Shown here: one piece after another, positions 46,497 to 58,507 of the stretch
How positions within the stretch are numbered: position 1 is the stretch's first letter
Layout of the letters: each line of letters opens with the position of its first letter
Assembly: GCA_022385755.1 (NCBI GenBank)
Contig: MU278371.1
Span: forward strand, 147,123 to 211,122
Direction of reading: 5' to 3'
Source: Trametopsis cervina
Lineage: Eukaryota; Basidiomycota; Agaricomycetes; Polyporales; Irpicaceae
DNA length: 64,000 nt
Translations under genes and position numbers: made by a program
The notes under the pieces: generated by a model
The model's database searches: none
Seen by the model: only the letters and a program-made list of their open reading frames with translations
What the model was told of the DNA's origin: nothing

Positions 46497-49400
46497 ATGT
46501 CGTCCACTGGGATACTCGTCAAGGCTGAGCCCATGGACTCGAACATGGCAGTGGATCCAAAAGCAGAAGGGGAGCAGGCAGGCTCTGTCAGGCTGCTGGA
46601 AGACAATAGTGTAGTGATGAAGGATGAACCTTCGTCTGCAAAGCTTGAAGATATCTGGGCGGACGCAGCAATGGATGTGGATGGGGCAATAGATACTTCC
46701 GCTGGGGATCTTGCGTCTTCACGTAGTACCTCAACCGAAATGAAGCCATCGCTCTCACCGTCGCCCGAAGACACTCCCCGAACCTCGACAACGCCGCCTG
46801 CAGCCACAAAACCAAGAGTGAAGCCAGCAAAGTCTGAGCCTCAGCTCATTGGTGACCTGCCTCGGGCTGAAGAGGCTGCTATGCGTACGTTCGTTGAGAT
46901 ACCAAGCAACCATTATCAGTATAGCACGTTGGGACGATCGAGGGAGGGGGGCGAGAGCATGACGTGCGACTGTCAGTACGAACATGGTCAGTAGCATTGA
47001 TCTACACTTGCTCTGAAACGAGTCGAGTGCATCTATGAGCCTTCTCACTGATACCTGCGCATTGCGTCTATGTTCCTGGCGGCCACAGGGATCGATGACC
47101 CAGACGATGCATGCGGACACGACTCGGATTGTATCAACAGACTCACTCAGGTGGAATGCCTACCTGAAGATTGCAAGTGTCGAGCTTACTGTCAAAACCA
47201 ACGGTCAGTTGGGCAGTGAAATCGTTATATGTCACAACGAAGCTGACGTGTATTTTTGATTAGTTTCCAGCGCAAACAACATGCTCCTATAGAGATTGTA
47301 CAGACGGAAAAAAAGGGCTTTGGTCTCAGGGCGGCGGATGATTTGCGCAAGTAAGTCGAACCTGCTTCATCTTCCTTTGCTTTGATCTAAACGACATCTA
47401 GGGATGCGTTCATCTACGAATATGTGGGCGATGTAGTCAGTCATCCATCTTTCGTCAAGCGAATGCGACAGTATGCCGAGGAAGGTATACGGCACTTTTA
47501 CTTCATGATGTTGCAGAAGGATGAGGTGAGCTTGCTTTACGTTTCCTAGGAAGATTTGCTCACCGGTTATACGTAGTATATTGACGCCACGAAGCGTGGC
47601 GGTATCGGTCGCTTCGCCAATCATAGCTGTAACCCTAATTGCTATGTCGCGAAATGGACAGTTGGGGAGCATGTGCGCATGGGTATCTTTGCGAACAGGA
47701 ATATCAAGAAAGACGAAGAATTGACATTCAACTACAACGTTGACCGATATGGGTATGTTTCATGTCCTTGGTGATTGCATACACCTACTGACCTTGCCTC
47801 AGGCATGAAGCGCAGCCCTGTTATTGTGGAGAAGCGAAGTGCGTGGGTTTTATCGGAGGGAAGACCCAGACAGATCTCGCTGCCATGGACGACCTTTATC
47901 TCGATGGTATGTCAAGTGCTATGTCATGTTCAACTTCCAATGCCTGACATGCTGTCCGTCAGCTCTTGGCATCACCGATGAGGTGGAAGCACTCGGTCTC
48001 AAGGGTAACAAGAAGAAGAAAGGGAAGAAGCTTGACGAAGACTTCGTTGTAAGCCTAGCTTCAACGTACTCACAAGCTCAATGTTGATTTTATGGTCGTC
48101 TTCAGCCCGAGCTCAAGCCACTGCAGATCAAGGATGTGCCGAAGTTGGTGCAGGCAATGCGCCAGACGCAAAGTCGCAAAGTTCTCCTCAAGCTTCTCAC
48201 CCGCATCAAGGTACCTGTTTTCAACTGTGCTATATGATGACTGTTACTTAACCATCCTGGATAGCTTACGGAGGACCTACCCGCATTACGACAGATCATG
48301 CGGCTACGTGCCTTCAGCGCTATGAAGAATATCCTCGAGGACTATATTAAGGATGCCGAGATCTGCAGTGTGGTTGGTATCATATTGTCGGAACAGTAAA
48401 CCTCCAGCTAATGAACCCACAGGCATTAGAATGCATGCTGGCGTGGCCCTTGATTCAACGAAACAAGGTTGATGACTCCGGGATAGAAGGTCCCATCGGT
48501 GTATGCGTTGAGTCTGATAACGAAGTCGTCGCATCTCTCGCAAAGAATGTTCGTGTGCAAATCGCTCACAGATGCAGGATTGGCTGAGCGAGTTTTCTTC
48601 CTTCAGCTGCTTGAACAATGGTCCACTCTCGAGTCCGCATACCGCATTCCGAAGCGACTCAAAGGGGTATGTTTACCGGTTGATGGTAGTCATCTATGCC
48701 TGGCTAAGTGCTTGCCATACTCTAGGATAGTGACAAACAAACCTCAAATATACAAATAGCAGATCGTCCGGCCAAGAGAAGACGATCGCTGTCCCCACAG
48801 ATCGCGCTGAAGTTGGCCCCTATTATTAGACGGAAGACTCCACCTATGGAATTGTGGGGGACACTACCTATGATTGAGGACCCATCAGTAATTCGGCAGA
48901 GAGAAGAAGAGAAGCGCAGAAATCAGGTAGCCAATATTCTTGCCAAGGCCGCTGCAGACGCAGAGGCGGCTGCTATAGCCCGCCCAGCCCCGCCGTCGCC
49001 ACCAAAGGAGGAGTCCAGTACGAAAAAATCGTCAAAACCCAAACTATCGAAAGAAGAAAAAGAAGCAGCGAAGGAAAAGCAGCTGCAGAAGCTTGTCAGC
49101 CCGATAGTAGTGAAGTGCCTGTCTAAATACAAAGACCGAATGGACCATGAGACATTCAAGAAACACGCCAAGGAGGTGAGTGCCTGCAATGAGAATATTT
49201 GCTTAGACTCAACACGCTATTCAGTTGACTGCGATTATATCAGAGAAGGAGAAGAAGTCTTCCAGCTATAAGGAGGGCCGACTTGATTCGCTCTCGGACG
49301 AGAAGAAAGCGAAGATGAAGAAGTATGCCAAGGAGTACGTCGCGAAAATAGTTCGCAAAATTGAGAAGTCGAAGCGCAAACCCTCGTCTTCCTCATCCCA

Positions 49401-49698
49401 CCGAGAGCGAGAGGCATCTTCTTCTACAAAGGATTCCCCGCATGTCGAAGGCTCAGCCCACATTGAGGAGAACCACCTGGACGCAGACGATGACGAGGCA
49501 GATAGCGATGCAGAGTCTTTGCAAGAAGAACAGAGGGCATCTCTTGAGGAACGCCGCCTTTCTCATCCACTTCCTCCCAAACCAGACTTCGTAAGCGATC
49601 CTCGCAGACGCCGACATCGGGAAGGATCCGGATGGGAGGAGGGCTACGAACGCGCAAGGGGGTTACCCGCTCCGCCGGATCTGAGCATTGTGTCTTGA
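46497..49698 (+). CDS. SET2: Histone H3-K36 methyltransferase Set2
   Basis: Start chosen at [20 protein letters not shown]; an in-frame ATG 39 bp upstream is possible. A Ser/Glu-rich leader precedes the AWS domain ([42 protein letters not shown]). The SET domain runs [40 protein letters not shown] with the catalytic NHSCNPN, and [14 protein letters not shown]. Post-SET is [15 protein letters not shown]. Later come an LW/TFIIS-N-like helical part ([20 protein letters not shown]) and an SRI domain ([16 protein letters not shown] then [19 protein letters not shown]). SRI binds the phosphorylated Pol II CTD, so Set2 methylates H3K36 during elongation. I could not find the WW motif usually seen between them. 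Ends [11 protein letters not shown]. Confidence 0.92.
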
Positions 49699-49978
49699 TT
49701 ATTCACTGCTTGTTCTATCTTACCTAGGTTGTCATGTTAGGGGGACTTTCTCAATGTATCGTTTATCGCACTACAGGCCTGTTGCTCGGGAGGATCCGTT
49801 GGTCGTTCGTAAGAGCCATGACGCCCATATATCATAGCGCTCAGTACCGCGGGTGTGACTGCGAGGAGCTCTCAACAGTCCACACACGACGCACACGAGT
49901 AGTAAGTTCTAGTCGTCGTTGTCATTTAGCTGTGACACACAGACAGGGTCTGTCACTCCGCACGCAAGTAGGGTTGAA

Positions 49979-51871
49979 ATGGCCGCTCAGTCAGGTTTTG
50001 AGTTCGATCTGCAGAAGATGCAAGCATCCTCGCAGTACCTGTGTGAAGCCATTGAATGGCTGGCAGCGAATCCACGCAACTACGACAGGTAGGAACATCT
50101 TAGGATCCAACACGTTATACATTAACTCATATAATCTTGTTCTGTCTTGCAGTGTTCACCACGAACTGGATGTGCCAAAAGTAAGGACTATATCTGTATC
50201 TAAATCGAGGCTAAACATCACCACCATGGTCCTCTATCGGACTAGTTGTCAAGCATGGTTGACTGCTTGAAGCCAGCTGTGTCGAAGATGCAACGACTCC
50301 AAAACCGCTACTCCCTTATCAACCGTCTGCCTCCAGAAGTCCTTATACAGATCTTTCATCTATTAATGAATCCCTTCCTCCCCGCCGCTCTCAGCCATTC
50401 GGACAGGCGCACAACGCTCGCCCGCATCATCAGACAACGAGCATGGATTACCCGAGTCTGTCACTACTGGCGAGAGACGGCTCTGCACACTATGAAACTG
50501 TGGGGTCTCGTGTGGGTGCACAATCCATGGGGGACGTGGGGGAACAGCTACAACGAGCTGTGTTTTCGGCGTTCTGGAAACGCGCCCCTCAATGTACATG
50601 TCACTGTCAAGAAATATAACTCTCCTCTGCTACGCGACGTTATGTCGCAAATGCATCGTGTGCAAGACCTGCATTTTCTTCACCTCCGCGACGACCCGTT
50701 TGCTAGTGCCGGAGCGAACGTGGACACATCCCAACTGAAATCACTCGTGTTCTCCTGCCGCGGCCACCAGCTCCCGCCAGAATGGAGTGAACTGTTCGCG
50801 TCCAAGAGCGACGTCTGGCAGTCATCGAGCATTCGAACCTTGGCGTTCAACAGGTATACCGACTGGAAGCAGTGCCGCATCACCAACTTACGCCATCTCA
50901 TCATTGCAAACCAGGCCTTCGACGCTCCCTCTGCTTCCTGCCTACTAGTTGTGTTATCAAACAACCCAAGGCTGGAAGACCTCATACTGTCGAAGGTCTG
51001 GGTTCGCTCAGGGGATCGTTTGGATCTAGATGCAGTAATAGCGAGTCATCAAGTAGTCGCCATGCCCCACCTAAAACGCCTCGCCGTCGACAGCAAGAAC
51101 AGCAGCCGATGGCTGACGCACGACATCTCGGCTCGTTGGCACATGATGTCGGAATTCCTTGAAGCTATGATAGTACAACCTGACGGCTGCCTTGTGCATC
51201 ACCGCCCGAACATGACATCTACCCCCGCCATCCCGAAGTTTCGCAGCACGCTGGCTATACGGCGTCTCGAGATCACCTACCGTAGTTGGACAGGGACAGA
51301 CGGCCAATCAGCTTTCCGCATCGCAGACAGATCGTTGATGAGAAACATCAACGAACACCCACAGCGATTTCTACGACCGACGAACTCTGCCCAGAACGTG
51401 CAGGAATTGTGGGTTGACGATTTCAAGTTCGCAGATCGAGCCATCGCAGATTGGACAACGGTCCTGCAAGACATGTGCAACGTCACCAAACTCGTCCTGC
51501 GTCCCCATTTTCTCCGGGAGCTCTCTACTCTTCAGTGGTGGCTCGGCACGATCGCGAGGTACGGGCTCTTCCCCTCTTTGAGCGAACTCGAAGTGCACAA
51601 GCACACCGCATCTCATGCTCTCGATATCCTGGCGCTCATCGAGAAGAGAAGGGCAAATGGGACAAGGATGTCCACTCTGCGGTTCGTGAGATGGCTGAAT
51701 AGCGAAAATGAGGAGGGTGCTTTCGAGTATATGAAGAGTTACTCAGAACGGTTCAAGACGTCGGTAGTGCACGTTTTATTCGAGGACGTAAGCGAGGAGC
51801 CATTTATGCCACTGCCTGAATTGTGCACTACACCATCGCCTGTTCACGATCATTGGGAACCTTGGAGGTGA
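49979..51871 (+). CDS. F-box protein with leucine-rich-type C-terminus
   Basis: Three exons: MAAQSGFEFDLQKMQASSQY from 49979, a short exon HHELDVPK after a 60-bp intron, and a long exon of about 540 residues. The F-box is NRYSLINRLPPEVLIQIFHL at about residue 63. Following residues (WITRVCHYWRETALHTMKLW) are the usual end of mushroom F-box domains. The remainder has irregular leucine-rich strands (NLRHLIIANQAF, NPRLEDLILSKVW, SLSELEVHKH). F-box proteins bind Skp1 and present substrates to the SCF ubiquitin ligase. Such genes are numerous and fast-evolving in Agaricomycetes, so the substrate cannot be named. Confidence 0.85.
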
Positions 51872-52142
51872 TTTCTGTGTGATGGGAAGGCAGTAAGCGG
51901 TTCTCTGACATTCGACCTTGCTACAGCATTTTGATGTTTTGTTGATGCGCAGGTTTGAAAAGTTTCTCCGTGCAGCCCCTTTCTAATTGTAATCACGTCA
52001 GTTGAGAGGTCAAGGTGGTTGCAGTCGCCACTATGCCTTGTCAGATTTGGCGCCTGGAATGTACGAATAACGTATCACATGTACTCTTTTCCTGGAATGT
52101 GTATATAGAACTCTTACTGACAACAAGTCTGACTGCGTGCTC

Positions 52143-54700
52143 TCATTTTTCGTCCTGTACGAGCTGTTTGCCTCCCCCAGTGACCTGCGGCTGCGCGTCC
52201 AGGTCCGAGAGCGGACCATGATAATACCGATTTCCTCCAAGGAAATACCAAACGAGCGACAGGATTACCACACCGAATGTGCACACCTGCAACGTTATCA
52301 GCACTCAGATATCTAGCGTGTTCTGAGATGCGGACACTCACAGACGCGTAATTCATCGTGTCCTTATCCACGGGCAGATAATTCGGGATAGAGAAAATCA
52401 CGCAAACGAACAACGTCCACAGCACGCACGTCACGTTCACCGCCCAGCCGAGCCAGCCTGGGCCCATATAGAACGGACCGGGCGTGAACTCTACTTCGGG
52501 GTGGTGCTCGAAGAGACGGCGGCTGAGTTGCGTTTGCGATGAGAGATTAGTAGTGCTGTTGCATGAGGGTGAGGATGCGACGTACAGGATGATTGGGACG
52601 ATGTAGCTGAGATCATATGCCATGGCTGTCATCGCGAAAATGGCGTTGACAGCTTCCTCGCTATCCCAGTAAAACCCAAGATCAGCCACTACGGTTCAGC
52701 ATTGCCTCCTTTCCAGCACACGACGCACCTAGCGAACACCAGAAGCCCCGGCAACACACTCCCGAGCGCAACAAACCAGATCGCGCGTATCGGCGTCTTC
52801 GTGTGCTTGTTGATCTTCGCGAGGTCGAGTGAGGAATGGGAGAAGGGGAACGGGAGCATGCGGTCGCGCGCGAAGGCGTAGATGCAACGCGAGCCCGCTT
52901 GTAGCCCCGTTTGGCATACGAAGAAGGCGGTGAGGCAGACTGGGGTCTGATTGATGGAGTGTGTGGTATGTGGTGAGGATGGTGTTTCAGGGAGCTCGGA
53001 AGGAGGAGAAGGACGTACCCAGAGGACTAGGGCGCCTGGTTTGCCTATTCGCAGGACTAAGATCTACAGAAGGGCACGCTAGATTAGTAGAAACAGGGCT
53101 GTCTGTCTAAATGGAGGGCCTTACCTCTAGGAACGCAGAATTTGAAGTTCCTGGAAGGTTCTCTCTAAAGCTATGGTAAGTAGTGGCCAGATCCACAGAC
53201 GGATAGAATGCGTACAGGGGCCCTGAGCACAGGATGAGCACGATATTCAGCAGCCAGCCGATGATACCAGTGCCGATTACTGCAATAAATATCGCAGCAG
53301 GAGCTGTACAAGAAACAGCGCGGTCAATCCTGCGGCGTGACAAAAAACGATGGGAAAGGTATACCAGAGTACGCTGCACGCTTGACTTCCTCTCTACCAC
53401 CCCCTATCAGTTATAAAAACGCGTTGGACGAAACGAACGGCCTATCAACGTACGAAATGTGTGCAGTCGCATCATATCCCGTCATCTGCAAACAACCACA
53501 TTCGAAATTAGTACCCCCACCAACAGGAAATATTTATCGCTTACAGTCCACTGCACGCTGAGCAGCCCAAACAAGAACGCGAGACCGCCGTTCCACCCGC
53601 CCGTCTGGTTCACAAAGCCCTCAGAACCAAAAACATACGAGGCGGAGTGCATCTCCGATCGAGGTGTTTTTACAAGGAGGGTTATTATGATCACTGGACA
53701 TGTTGTGTCAGTCGCGAAGATTGGAGAGGAAGGGAGATGAGCGTGTAAGCACCGATAGTGGCACCGATGTTGATGAAGACGAAGGAGGACGTGAAGCGGG
53801 CGAGCCAGCGCGTGCCGAGGCAGTTCTGAGTGTGTAAGAACGATACCATGTTAATGAGTTCACTCTTGTCTCGGTGAAGCGATAACAACGTACCAGCAAA
53901 CCGTGCACGATCAAGAGCGCAGTCGTCAACCCGACGATCTTGCCCGTAGTAAGGACATAGTCATTATTCTACGCACAAGTCAGATTATGCACTGGGCCAG
54001 AGACGAGTGAGCCGCGCATACTTTTCCGACAACGACTGCCGCCCATATCATATTCGCCAGCCCAAACTCACTCGACGACAGTCCGACGATCTGGCCTGCC
54101 ATCATCAGTCGGTAGAGTGTGAATCTGATAAGATGAGGAGGATCTGTGTCACATACCGAATAAATTTAGCCATCCTACGATCCAGCCCACAATCGCGCGA
54201 TATTTCTTCGGGCATAGATACGCAGACGCGGTGTACCTACCACATCCGTCACAAAAACGCAAAAAAGACACTGTCAGCACCAAATTCGCAGAGCTCATTC
54301 AAGACACTTACATGCCCCCGCATGTCGGATACGCGCTAACAATCTCCGCAATGCTCGTCCCGAGCGTGAGGCTCATAGCCGAGCCGAGAATCCAGCACCA
54401 TGTCACGGACGACGGCCCGCCGATGAGCAGCGGCGTGTTGAACGTCGTCGCGACGCTCGAGCATAGCCCCATAATGCTGAATGCGAAGCTGATCTACGCC
54501 CGTTTGCGCCGTTAGCATAGGTGCACGAGGGAGAAGGGGAGGGGGAGACGCACGGTGGCGAGGTTGGTAAACTCACGCGTGAATGAGTTCTTGTAACCCA
54601 TTCCTTGTAGGAGCTTGTCGTCGTTGTCCAGCGTACTCGACATAGAACACGCGTCGGACGCTTCGACGTCCGAGACGCGACCTTTTTCGTCGTTCACCAT
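52143..54700 (-). CDS. APC-family amino-acid/GABA/choline permease, copy 1
   Basis: Starts MVNDEKGRVSDVEASDACSM and has many short exons. APC landmarks in order: FTREFTNLAT before the first span, ISFAFSIMGLCSSVATTFNT, IGGPSSVTWCWILGSAMSL, SIAEIVSAYPTCGG, then GWNGGLAFLFGLLSVQWT, TGYDATAHISEEVKRA and CLTAFFVCQTGLQAGSRCIY. About 12 hydrophobic spans are expected, and the tail ends GGKQLVQDEK. The pattern fits the fungal UGA4/HNM1-like proton-coupled permeases in the plasma membrane; the exact substrate cannot be told. Copy 2 at 60699-63263 is a close paralogue with the same intron positions where checked. It converges on the F-box gene. A GATAAGAGAT element lies about 110 bp upstream. Confidence 0.88.
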
Positions 54701-54809
54701 GTTTTGTTGGTCGTGCTTTTTTCTTCGAAAATGCCAAAGTTTTGAGAGCAGTGTACGAGTGTTCGCGGGAGTAGAGCAATGGGCGATACGATAGTCAAAC
54801 GACCACCTA

Positions 54810-54819
54810 ATCTCTTATC
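54810..54819 (-). promoter_or_regulatory. GATAAGAGAT element upstream of permease copy 1
   Basis: On the minus strand, GATAAGAGAT sits about 110-119 bp before the start codon. GATA-type factors (AreA/Nit2/Gln3) bind GATAAG in promoters of nitrogen-uptake genes; the role here is inferred. Confidence 0.5.
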
Positions 54820-55563
54820 TTATATTCCCAACGCACCCTATGTGCGAACTGTCAAGACAACTATGGGGGCTTCTCTTCCGCGTTCAGTTCGTGATTGCTC
54901 GTACGCAACGTGGGGTCACGAGGAGGGAGTCTGATAGCATACAGACGCCGTCGTCAGATGCAGAGGGAGAAGGAATGGAGGGTGCTCACACGCGTAGCGC
55001 ACTGTATTGCGATTGGATTGGGCTGAATGCTGTCCGATGGGGACGTTTTCTGTCAGACGTAAGATAAGAGAGGCGCAGGACGGAGCGGGGACGCTGAGGA
55101 GATCGGGTTGCACTGAACGTACGTACGTGGTGGTCAGCGGCCAACCCTCGACCTCTGAAGATCACGACTTGAATCCTCTGCTTGGCACCGTACGGTACCC
55201 CGGATGATGTCGATGATCTGAGAGCGATGCCGAGCCCGCATGAAACAATATACGGTACCCCCGCAAATCCGATAAAATGTCCCCGTGTGGCTGGGACACG
55301 TGAAATTCGCTGCTCATGCGCATGGTCGAGGACGATGAATTGAACTGCGACCCGTACGTGGACGTCGAGTGTTATGAAGCCGATGTACTGTAGATGTAGA
55401 TGCTGGAATACGGAGCAGCTTGGTGGACGTTCTCGAGTGTCGTGACGTACACGTGCCTGTGACCCAGCGCGTCTCCACGCTCCCAACTTCAAGTACGTAC
55501 AGCAAGCACCGTCATCCTGTACCATTTTTCGACACTGCTCAGATCTGGATAGTCGAACAAGAA
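54820..55563. other. Upstream region of permease copy 1
   Basis: About 740 bp before the repeat array. It contains ACGGTACCCC twice (about 55191 and 55252). A 179-residue reverse frame overlaps (54986-55525) but has no family signature. No gene is called. Confidence 0.4.
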
Positions 55564-55795
55564 TGATAGGAAATCAATGTAAGCACCTACCCTACGAATA
55601 AAATCTGAAAAAATGCAGCTTCTCAGAGGGTATTCAGCTCCAAATAGTCTCAACCTCTATAGTACGTTTTTGTTTCCCTCCATCGCGTTTCCTCGTGTGC
55701 AGGGCTGATACGCAATCACAGTAAAGGTCGTCCTCCTAATAGACTCTGGTTTTTTGAGTTCTCTGAGACTATTCGGGACTACACACGCCCGTGGA
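55564..55795. repeat. Left-half repeat unit h1
   Basis: Starts with the dyad TGATAGGAAATCA, then the shared block ending near TCAGCTCCAAATAGTCTCA, a second dyad TGATACGCAATCA at 55706, and a TTCTCTGAGACTATTCGG-type hairpin arm. It corresponds to the left half of the full unit that follows directly at 55796. Confidence 0.7.
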
Positions 55796-56208
55796 TGATT
55801 GGCAATCAACGTAATAACACGCCCTACGAATAAGTACTGAACATGCTACTTTCCAGAAGATATTCAACTCAGAATAGTCTCAAGCACTGTATATTTCCAG
55901 TACGTATTTGCCTCCTTAGCTCACACCACCCTTGTACGAAACTGATTTGCAATCACTATGAAGGTCAGCCTCCGAATATACTCTGAATTCTGCCATATTC
56001 CGAGGCTATTCGGACGTGAACAGTAACAACTCATGCAAACTCTCAGAGAAACACGCTATTAGGAGCTTTTCAAGGCCCAAATACCACCTGAGGCTTCGCA
56101 GTGATTGCACATCAGCTCCTTTCCGTCTTCTCCAAGAAAATGGTCCCTCTGAATATCGATGTATCCCGAGCCTTTTCGGACGGGAGGCCTCACATTGATT
56201 GTACATCA
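55796..56208. repeat. Full repeat unit R1 (413 bp)
   Basis: Bounded by TGATTGGCAATCA on the left and TGATTGTACATCA on the right, the second facing the opposite way. Internal dyads lie at 55943 and 56102. It aligns along its length with R2 and R3 (shared blocks CCGAATATRCTCTGAAT, CCCAAATACCAC, GAGGCTTC-CAGTGAT). No coding frame is seen. Confidence 0.75.
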
Positions 56209-56429
56209 GCAGCCACGACATCCCGAGCCTTTTAGGATCTGAATAACATGGTGAGCCTTCCCACTGATTGCAGATCAACTGCATATGAGACTCGCGCAGC
56301 GGAATCTGCCTCATGAGACGCCTCCAGCTGCTGCCAGCTCTGATGATAGCATGGCGCTAGTCATTACGATAGTGCCTACGCAATTGCATACGCGCTCGAC
56401 AACGAAGCACTACCACAGGTAAGTAACCG
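56209..56429. repeat. R1-P1 junction
   Basis: Continues the R1 homology (ACGACATCCCGAGCC, TTAGGATCTGAATAA) up to the dyad TGATTGCAGATCA at 56265, then enters sequence related to 58577-58714. R2 shows the same continuation at 58508-58576. Confidence 0.6.
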
Positions 56430-57500
56430 TGTTCAGGATCAAAACCCTACACACTAATATATCACCCTCTTTAAACACCTCTTTTGTGTCCCAGCGCTAC
56501 AGCTCCAGTGTTCAACACGCAAGGTGTCTCGAGAATAATTGGACGCCAGGCAGGACCCGTCTTTATATGAGCACGGGCCGGACTCTCCATTATGGTGTAC
56601 AGATTCATAATACAGCTCCGAATTACGTCTCATCTGGCCCACTCTGCCCCTCAGACGTATATTGGCTCCAGACGAAGGTTGCCTCCGCCAGGTCTAGATT
56701 GCACATATCCGTACCTCATTTCCGCTCGTATAAAGTTACACTCGTGGAACATTGACTGTATATTGACAGGATGTATCTACATTAATTCTCCTCCTGAAGG
56801 AACGAGCCGACGACCACAATCCCACGGACCTGTGAGTTCTCGATCGCAAACCTCCCCCTCCCTCTCCCGCCCTTCGCCAGTCTCGCAGAGCCGCTTCCCT
56901 GACCCTTCTCCCGCTTACTCTTACTCTCCCGTTCGCGTTTTCAGACACGGTGTACCTGGACCTCCCGTCTGTCATCACAGAAATCCTAGTACCGCTCTCC
57001 GGGAACATTCAATTGCCCTTCCCTTTACACACCCCACATCCCGCACACACCCCCAAAATCGGTGCGCTCGCCTGTTGGGCTAATACCTGCAATGTCTCTC
57101 TCCCATGCCCGAAGATGTCACAGAAGAATACCTAGCACGACACCCGAGCGACCCTAGAAACATCATGCGCAGGAGTGCAACACAGACAACGGGAAATCTG
57201 AGCGTGAGCTCTATTCTGGTCTGAATATTGTCGGAAAAGGCAACATTCCCTGAGTTTGCGCCTCAGAATGATTGCCCATCAATTCTGCAGTACCCGCCGG
57301 ATTGATGCAATCACTCTGAAGCCTCCCTGTGCCATCACCTCGTCCTAAAAAGGAGATTGCCTCAATAGGCGGGCGAATTGATGGGCAATCATTGTGAAGC
57401 CTCCCTGAAAACCTCTGCGAGGACGCCATTCTGCGCCATCATAGTTTCCTAAACGGGATTGCCAAACAGACGGGAGCTCCCGGGTTCGACCGCTGCCTTG
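56430..57500. repeat. Duplicated 1-kb spacer P1
   Basis: Shares ordered blocks with P2 at 58715-59515: CTACACACTAA, CACCTCTTTTGTGT, CTTTATATGA, a pyrimidine-rich tract (56850-56900), GTACCGCTCTC, CCCCACATCCC, then AAAACCTCTGCGAGGACGCC and CATTCTGCGCCATCA. Dyads occur at 57269, 57302 (11-bp form) and 57379. No convincing protein is encoded; short frames differ between the two copies. It may be a non-autonomous element or an untranslated transcript. Confidence 0.65.
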
Positions 57501-57649
57501 CGACTACCACAGATTATGTTACCCATGATGCACGAGGCTGGCGTACAAGCAATTCAAGTGTTTAGCATCCCAGAACGCCCTGAACGAGTCCTGAACGTTC
57601 AGGACTCGTTACGGGCATTAAGGATGGACAAGCACCAGGCTTACGAGTA

Positions 57650-58085
57650 AGGTCTGAAAACGCAGCGTTTCGCAAGACATTCAGCTCCGAGTAGCTTCAT
57701 TGACTGTACATTTTTGTTTTTGCTTTCTTCGATTCTCTTTCCTCGTGACTGATGTGCAATCACAGTAAAGGTCAACCTCCGAATATGCTCTGAATTGTAC
57801 TGTTTTCCGAGACTATTCAGACCCGGATAGTCAGACGACGCGGAACTGCGAATGATGGGCAATCATTGGCAGAACTCAATCTCGAAATACATGGCTATTC
57901 AGAGGGTATTCTGCTCCGAATAAGCGTAACCCCCGTGCCTGTACCCTGCGTTTTCCTTCAGATCGTGTTCTTCACGAGACTGATGCGCAATCACCGTGCG
58001 GAAGGTTCCCTCAGAGAGTGCTCTGAATGATACCATCCTGGGAGACTATTCGGAACTGAATAGTCTAAAGACACCGACTCACGAA
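57650..58085. repeat. Left-half repeat units h2 and h3
   Basis: Two head-to-tail half units. h2 has the dyad TGATGTGCAATCA at 57750. h3 runs from TGATGGGCAATCA at 57853 with a second dyad at 57981. Each carries CCGAATA-type and TCTGAA-type blocks and ends in a hairpin such as GAGACTATTCAGACCCGGAT (57811 on). Confidence 0.7.
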
Positions 58086-58507
58086 TGATGGGCAATCAAT
58101 GTAAGACACATCCTCCGAATAGCTTCTGAATATATGGCTTTTTGGAAGATATTCCGCTCTGAATACTGTGGTCTCGATCGCTTCATCTTGAAGTTAGCTG
58201 TGAGTTTTTGCTCCCGTAGGTCGTGTTGCTCGCAAAGCTGATGTGCAATCACTCTGAAGGTCAACTTCCGAATATGCTCTGAATCGTGCTATTCTCCGAG
58301 ACTATTCAGACCCGGATGGTCACACGACTCGTGCGGCGCCTCCGAGGAACGTATTCTTCAGAGTATTTCAAGACCCAAATACCACTCGAGGCTTCACAGT
58401 GATAGTCCATCAACTTCGCTATGTCTTGCCAGCGCCTCCGGGCTGAACATCCTTCGAATATCCTGGGTCTACTAAGGACACTGAGGTTTCACATTGATTG
58501 CCTATCA
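58086..58507. repeat. Full repeat unit R2 (422 bp)
   Basis: Bounded by TGATGGGCAATCA (58086) and the inverted TGATTGCCTATCA (58495). Internal dyads are at 58239 and 58400. It carries CCGAATATGCTCTGAATCGT and CTCCGAGACTATTCAGACCC as in R3. No coding frame is seen. Confidence 0.75.

Noticed and set aside
54986..55525. Reverse 179-residue open frame upstream of permease copy 1
   Set aside because: No family signature; GC-rich region where open frames arise by chance.
57470..57495. GGGTTCGACCG resembling a tRNA T-loop
   Set aside because: No matching acceptor, D-arm or anticodon arm could be paired around it, and the homologous position in P2 does not keep it.
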